Positions 61,929-64,000 of a stretch of 64,000 nt of DNA are shown one piece after another. Position 1 is the first letter of the stretch; each line of letters starts with the position of its first letter. The notes under the pieces are model-generated. The model saw nothing but the letters and a program-made list of their open reading frames with translations, made no database searches and was not told where the DNA came from. The DNA lies in the NCBI GenBank assembly GCA_916048095.2, contig OU696596.1, positions 4,552,695 to 4,616,694 of the forward strand, given 5' to 3'. A program made the position numbers and the translations under genes. This DNA is from Sacculina carcini (lineage: Eukaryota > Arthropoda > Thecostraca > Sacculinidae).

Positions 61929-63404
61929 GTGTGTATGTGTGTCTTTGTGTGTTTATGTGTCACTATTCGTGTATGTATGTCTCTTTCTGTGTCTGTGCGT
62001 GCGGGTGTATGTGTGAATATGCGTATGTATATGTCTGCGTATGTCTGTCTGTCTGTATGTTTATGTGTGTATGTGTGTGTGTGTGTGCGTGTGTTTGTGT
62101 GTGTGAGTGTGTGTGATTGCGTGTGTGTGTATGGTGGTGTGAGCGTATTGGACAGCACAATCATAAAAGATTGACAGAATATTTCCGTTGTCGGCGTTCA
62201 TCCTTGGCCGTAATATTGCCAAACTTCATTATACCAGCGCTCAAAAAACGTCTATATGCAGCTTTCGCGATAAATTGTTACTATATCTGAACGTAAAGAG
62301 GGGTTGTTTTTATTAGATTTAGATTGTTTTAGAGAGGCTGTGTTTAAAAAGCACAGATAACTTTGATTGTTCTACCGTCTAAATGTGTGGTATGTAACCC
62401 TCTTTCTCTAATTCAAATTCAAGTTGTTCCACCAAATAAAATCACTAGAAGCGAGTTCGAATAGACAAAAACATGAAGTGATCGTTAGGAAATTTTGAGA
62501 AATCTAGACCTCTCAAAATACGGGAGTTATATAATAGGTAGACAAAGTAAATTGTGATGCGTCTTTTTGTTCTTGGGTTGTGTTCTGTTTGACGCATGAT
62601 GCCGCGTGTATTCAATTGAACGATCGTTTAAATTCAAGGCCGTCAATATCTTGTGTGCAAACATCGCTGAAAGATAATGGTGTATTATGAGCTGCGCGTG
62701 CATGACCGATAATTCAGCCAAGCGCTTGCATAGACACAACAAAAACTACAGCAGACAAAAAAGACGTTCAGACGATAAGCAAATTGAAAGGTTAAATATG
62801 TGATAATCTGTCTTCCCTCCGCAATATATTCACTGTGACCAATTTGAGTTGAAGTAATTAAAATCTTGCACATTTCATGCATTCTTCTTGCATTCAACAA
62901 TTTTTTATTGAGTTTTTAATCGAAATTTCATTGTTGTAGAGTGTGTCCCGACATGTTTTATGTGTCACTGACACTTTTACCAAATGCAGTCATGCTGCAT
63001 TATTTCAACAAAAATATGTTCCTTATTTTTATAGGGTAATTTTGGTTAATTACGTGTAGTTAAGGTGTAAGAAATTATACACACTTATCACAAACGAAAC
63101 AAATATGAAATTCTAATGAAATAATTGAGTGAATCATTTCGAATTTTTAAAACTAAGTTTTGTGCAATGATATTAAAATTAGTGAAAATCAATTCGATCT
63201 AATATCCTAAAATTAGGACATTAAAACATTCCGAAATACAATTACATTCGTTGAACATATAGGCATGTATATATACACACATCAGCTACATGTGAAAACC
63301 GATTCAATACCAACATATAGGCATAAAATAAATGCTAGAAAATTGTACTTACCATAGTGGATTAGCAAAAAGAGGGCGAGAAGAATTAAAGAAATTCTTG
63401 GCAT
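25428..63404 (-). CDS. klingon/wrapper-like IgCAM: signal peptide, 3 Ig, 1 FN3, GPI signal (eleven exons)
   Basis: A predicted GPI-anchored cell-surface adhesion protein. Exons in transcript order: 63404-63353, 40004-39846, 39406-39179, 38879-38758, 37681-37531, 35229-35132, 29424-29247, 28530-28409, 26403-26178, 26064-26035, 25528-25428. The sum is 1467 nt = 488 aa with every phase matching. Layout: signal peptide 1-18 (MPRISLILLALFLLIHYG), an acidic stretch (EDYDDYNDDE), Ig1 about 45-146 (VSLPC...MWYKGE...GKYKCTV), Ig2 about 147-238 (VELKCDADGYPKP...GVYRCTVDN), Ig3 about 239-329 (VKCHVTGHPQP...GMYTCTAENDLG), FN3 about 330-445 (YWLQWSVESP...YEVKITAQNRYGWSP), a short stalk, and a hydrophobic C-terminus (PITMVIVFTALLVLLVF) ending at the stop as in GPI precursors. 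Three Ig plus one FN3 plus GPI is the plan of Drosophila Klingon and Wrapper. The two Ig-to-Ig joins and the Ig1/Ig2 link (VKYPP, VKYAPE) are very similar. The first exon is the least certain. Confidence 0.87.
26035..26064 (-). CDS. 30-nt microexon in the IgCAM stalk
   Basis: Flanked by GATGTTGCAG and GTGAGTCATC. It adds ten charged residues (QKDKSVRDEE) between the FN3 domain and the GPI signal and keeps phase 1 on both sides. Skipping it would also leave the frame intact (478 aa), so it may be an alternative exon. The intron before it is only 113 bp. Confidence 0.7.
28701..28815 (+). repeat. dispersed repeat, copy A
   Basis: Shares about 115 bp, roughly 80% identical by eye, with 55791-55907 on the same strand. 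It starts after an ATTATT-rich stretch with ATTACAGGCAAATTCAGTA, includes ATGGGAAAAGCACGAATACT, and ends near TGTACCGGAAGCGCCCGAAA. The family is unknown. Confidence 0.8.
30418..30603 (-). other. short open frame with an F-box-like start, possible gene fragment
   Basis: From ATG 30597 on the minus strand the frame reads through LIVGLPDRIALKC, which resembles the first helix of F-box/kelch proteins (GLPDD.AL.C). It then continues Cys-rich and stops at QQQQM. No kelch repeats follow. It lies inside the 5.7-kb IgCAM intron on the same strand. Weak. Confidence 0.2.
31742..32043. mobile_element. hAT-family MITE with target-site duplication
   Basis: 302 bp, starting CAGTGGTACC and ending GGTTCTGGGG-type on the reverse strand (CAGGGGTTCTGGGGTTAACC). 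Terminal inverted repeats match at about 7 of the first 9 positions. Flanks are GCTTAGTG (31734-31741) and GCTTAGTT (32044-32051), an 8-bp duplication with one mismatch, the length made by hAT transposases. The interior is AT-rich with no coding capacity. Confidence 0.75.
43601..43960 (+). other. candidate nested exon on the plus strand
   Basis: ATG at 43601 opens a 120-codon frame (MSGNFRSAGRDDSTGLSRLV at its start) that reaches a strong donor, TTCACA|GTGAGTAAG, at 43960. The first 190 bp are GC-rich, but the minus strand is also open there (NSEYANVRRTSEDNW, PADRKFPDMEAVLYKHSS). No homology was recognised and no partner exon was found. Confidence 0.3.
43792..43818. repeat. perfect 27-bp palindrome
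   Basis: CATCTACAGAGTT, one central base, then AACTCTGTAGATG: 13-bp arms with no mismatch. Confidence 0.95.
44897..44985 (-). other. candidate exon on the minus strand
   Basis: A good acceptor (CGGCTTTTTGCAG) at 44986 precedes an open stretch AELDARISEVAERLCHPPSP and on to LSTK, with a possible donor AAG|GTTGTC at 44897. No family was recognised. It may belong to a nested gene in the IgCAM intron. Confidence 0.3.
51005..54610. repeat. microsatellite-dense stretch of the long intron
   Basis: (CA)n and related tracts at 51005-51219, 52015-52071, 52438-52508, a (TA)n-(TG)n compound at 52745-52806, (TG)n at 53151-53188 and (CA)n at 54527-54610. Other runs outside this stretch lie at 46795-46862, 47035-47093, 56886-56997, 57850-57915 and 61840-62140. 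Confidence 0.95.
55791..55907 (+). repeat. dispersed repeat, copy B
   Basis: The partner of 28701-28815. It keeps ATTACAGGCAAATCCAGTAG, ATGGGAAGAGTGCAAGCACT and TGTACCGGAAGCACCCAAAA. Both copies sit just after ATT-rich sequence. Downstream (55930-56245) is AT-rich AATAA/ACAACA sequence without genes. Confidence 0.8.
56380..56530 (+). repeat. possible retroelement tail ending in (ATGAT)n
   Basis: A perfect ATGAT pentanucleotide array at 56498-56530 follows a short unique block (TTTATTCATTGTAAAGGGCC onward). The arrangement resembles the 3' end of a LINE or SINE, but no coding part is present. Confidence 0.35.
58177..59413. mobile_element. non-autonomous hAT-family DNA transposon with perfect TSD
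   Basis: 1237 bp bounded by TAGGGCTGTCAAAA and, inverted, TTTTGACAGCCCTA (14-bp terminal repeats). It is flanked on both sides by TTTATCAC (58169-58176 and 59414-59421), a perfect 8-bp target-site duplication. Both ends carry many copies of AAAAAGTAACCT-like motifs as subterminal repeats (about 58190-58270, 58400-58440, 59215-59400). An internal frame at 58646-59053 shows no recognisable transposase. It looks structurally whole and fairly young. Confidence 0.85.
63353..63404 (-). CDS. signal-peptide exon, assigned to the IgCAM gene
   Basis: ATG at 63404 followed by 16 mostly hydrophobic codons and a consensus donor (TATG|GTAAGT) in phase 1. Phase 1 is exactly what the Ig1 exon at 40004 needs. 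The joined product has a normal signal-peptide shape followed by an acidic mature start. The 23.3-kb gap is large, and another secreted-protein gene could own this exon. Confidence 0.65.
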
Positions 63405-63787
63405 TTCTGCTTCAGAATTTGGCTACCTGAACAAGCTGATTTCCACGCACACACACACACACTCACACGCACATGCACAAACACCGACGGAGGAGACCCA
63501 CACACCTCGTCGGGGGACAGAATCCTTCTGAACGTGTCATGGACCAGGCTGGAAGGTCCTCTCATACCAGCGCCATCTAGCGTTGATGTTTTCATAACTG
63601 CATGATTCGATATACAAACAAGATCCCGAAGGGCATCATTCTGATCTCACCACTGAATATGGGCTCATTTTGCTTGGTAATTTTTGGTGTAGGCTGAACA
63701 ATGAGCGCGCTAGCAAAACGGAATATTTTCTTTCTGAAATTATTGGTTGCTGCTCATTTATGCGAGAGAGCAATAATTATGTACCGC
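63405..63787. other. 5' flank of the signal-peptide exon
   Basis: Should contain the IgCAM 5'UTR and promoter if the first exon is right. A short (CA)n tract lies at 63449-63465. No TATA box is obvious. Confidence 0.3.
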
Positions 63788-64000
63788 CAGAGCCGTTGCG
63801 AGGAATTATGCCCCCCCCCCGAAGGCAACACTTCGGGCCCCCATTATAAATAAATCACCAAAAAATGATTGTATTTATTAGACATAATCACATAATACAA
63901 GCTCAGATGAAAACATATGAGCAAAAAGGTAAAGGCTATACATAATATGATAAATTTGAATATAATACGTGAAGCAACGGGGCCCCTCAACATTCGGGGC
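63788..64000. mobile_element. hAT-like MITE running off the window
   Basis: Starts CAGAGCCGTTGCGAGG, then a C-run and CTTCGGGCCCCC. The last bases of the window (GGGGCCCCTCAACATTCGGGG) mirror this as an inverted block, so the far end lies just outside. The inside is AT-rich and non-coding. Confidence 0.5.

Larger units (their letters stand above)
40005..63352 (-). other. 23.3-kb first intron of the IgCAM gene (or IgCAM upstream region)
   Basis: Mostly AT-rich unique sequence with many microsatellites, one hAT element (58177-59413), a copy of the 115-bp repeat (55791) and several GC-richer patches that look exon-like: about 40440-40620, 41330-41460, 42000-42120, 43545-43790, 44600-44985, 46240-46450 and 47340-47600. 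No complete gene or known domain could be assembled from these. Confidence 0.45.

Noticed and set aside
61580-62174. Frames of 100-180 codons made of Val/Cys or Thr/His repeats
   Set aside because: (TG)n and (CA)n microsatellite translations; the same holds at 46.8-47.2, 51.0, 52.6, 54.2-54.6 and 56.9 kb.
1-64000. LTR retroelements, Polintons, rRNA genes, CRISPR arrays, bacterial-type operons
   Set aside because: None seen: no gag-pol or integrase-like frames, no long terminal direct repeats, and the gene structure is eukaryotic throughout.

Overview
This is a window of animal nuclear DNA. The genes have GT-AG introns, exon-intron phases that add up, long intergenic spacers, and very many (CA)n/(TG)n microsatellites. 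Six protein-coding genes are recognisable, and all are typical bilaterian genes. The three-Ig plus fibronectin III, GPI-anchored adhesion protein is best known from protostomes (klingon/wrapper type), so an invertebrate, probably a protostome, is likely. I cannot name the species.

Layout from left to right. 704-2777 (+) is the 3' part of an ETS1/Pointed-type transcription factor. 5890-8058 (+) is a DLK/LZK-type MAP3K in one uninterrupted exon. 9233-15939 (-) is a complete nine-exon adenylosuccinate synthetase. 16.5-18.1 kb (+) holds a 5'-truncated LINE of the CR1/L2 type. 19051-20970 (+) is a group I PAK kinase, again in one exon. 22135-24063 (+) is a three-exon GEMIN6. 25428-63404 (-) is an eleven-exon klingon/wrapper-like IgCAM. 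Its signal-peptide exon lies about 23 kb upstream of the next exon, so most of the right half of the window is one intron.

Exon structures were worked out by hand from conserved protein segments, consensus splice sites and phase. Coding lengths close exactly: ADSS 1347 nt, GEMIN6 543 nt, IgCAM 1467 nt. Three genes relate to growth and MAPK signalling (ETS, DLK, PAK), one to purine synthesis (ADSS) and one to snRNP assembly (GEMIN6). Nothing suggests co-regulation beyond proximity. ADSS and PAK are divergent; DLK/ADSS and GEMIN6/IgCAM are convergent.

The repeat content is the striking part. ADSS introns are largely simple-sequence arrays, and several splice sites lie directly on (GT)n or (GTCT)n tracts. 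Two hAT-like DNA transposons have convincing target-site duplications (58177-59413 and 31742-32043), and others have partial ends. There is a tRNA-Val-like SINE, an uncharacterised two-copy dispersed repeat, a 22-bp minisatellite and a perfect 27-bp palindrome. The 23-kb intron holds GC-richer, exon-like patches that could be a nested gene or a decayed copy; I could not resolve them. No LTR element, rRNA, CRISPR array or intact tRNA gene was seen.
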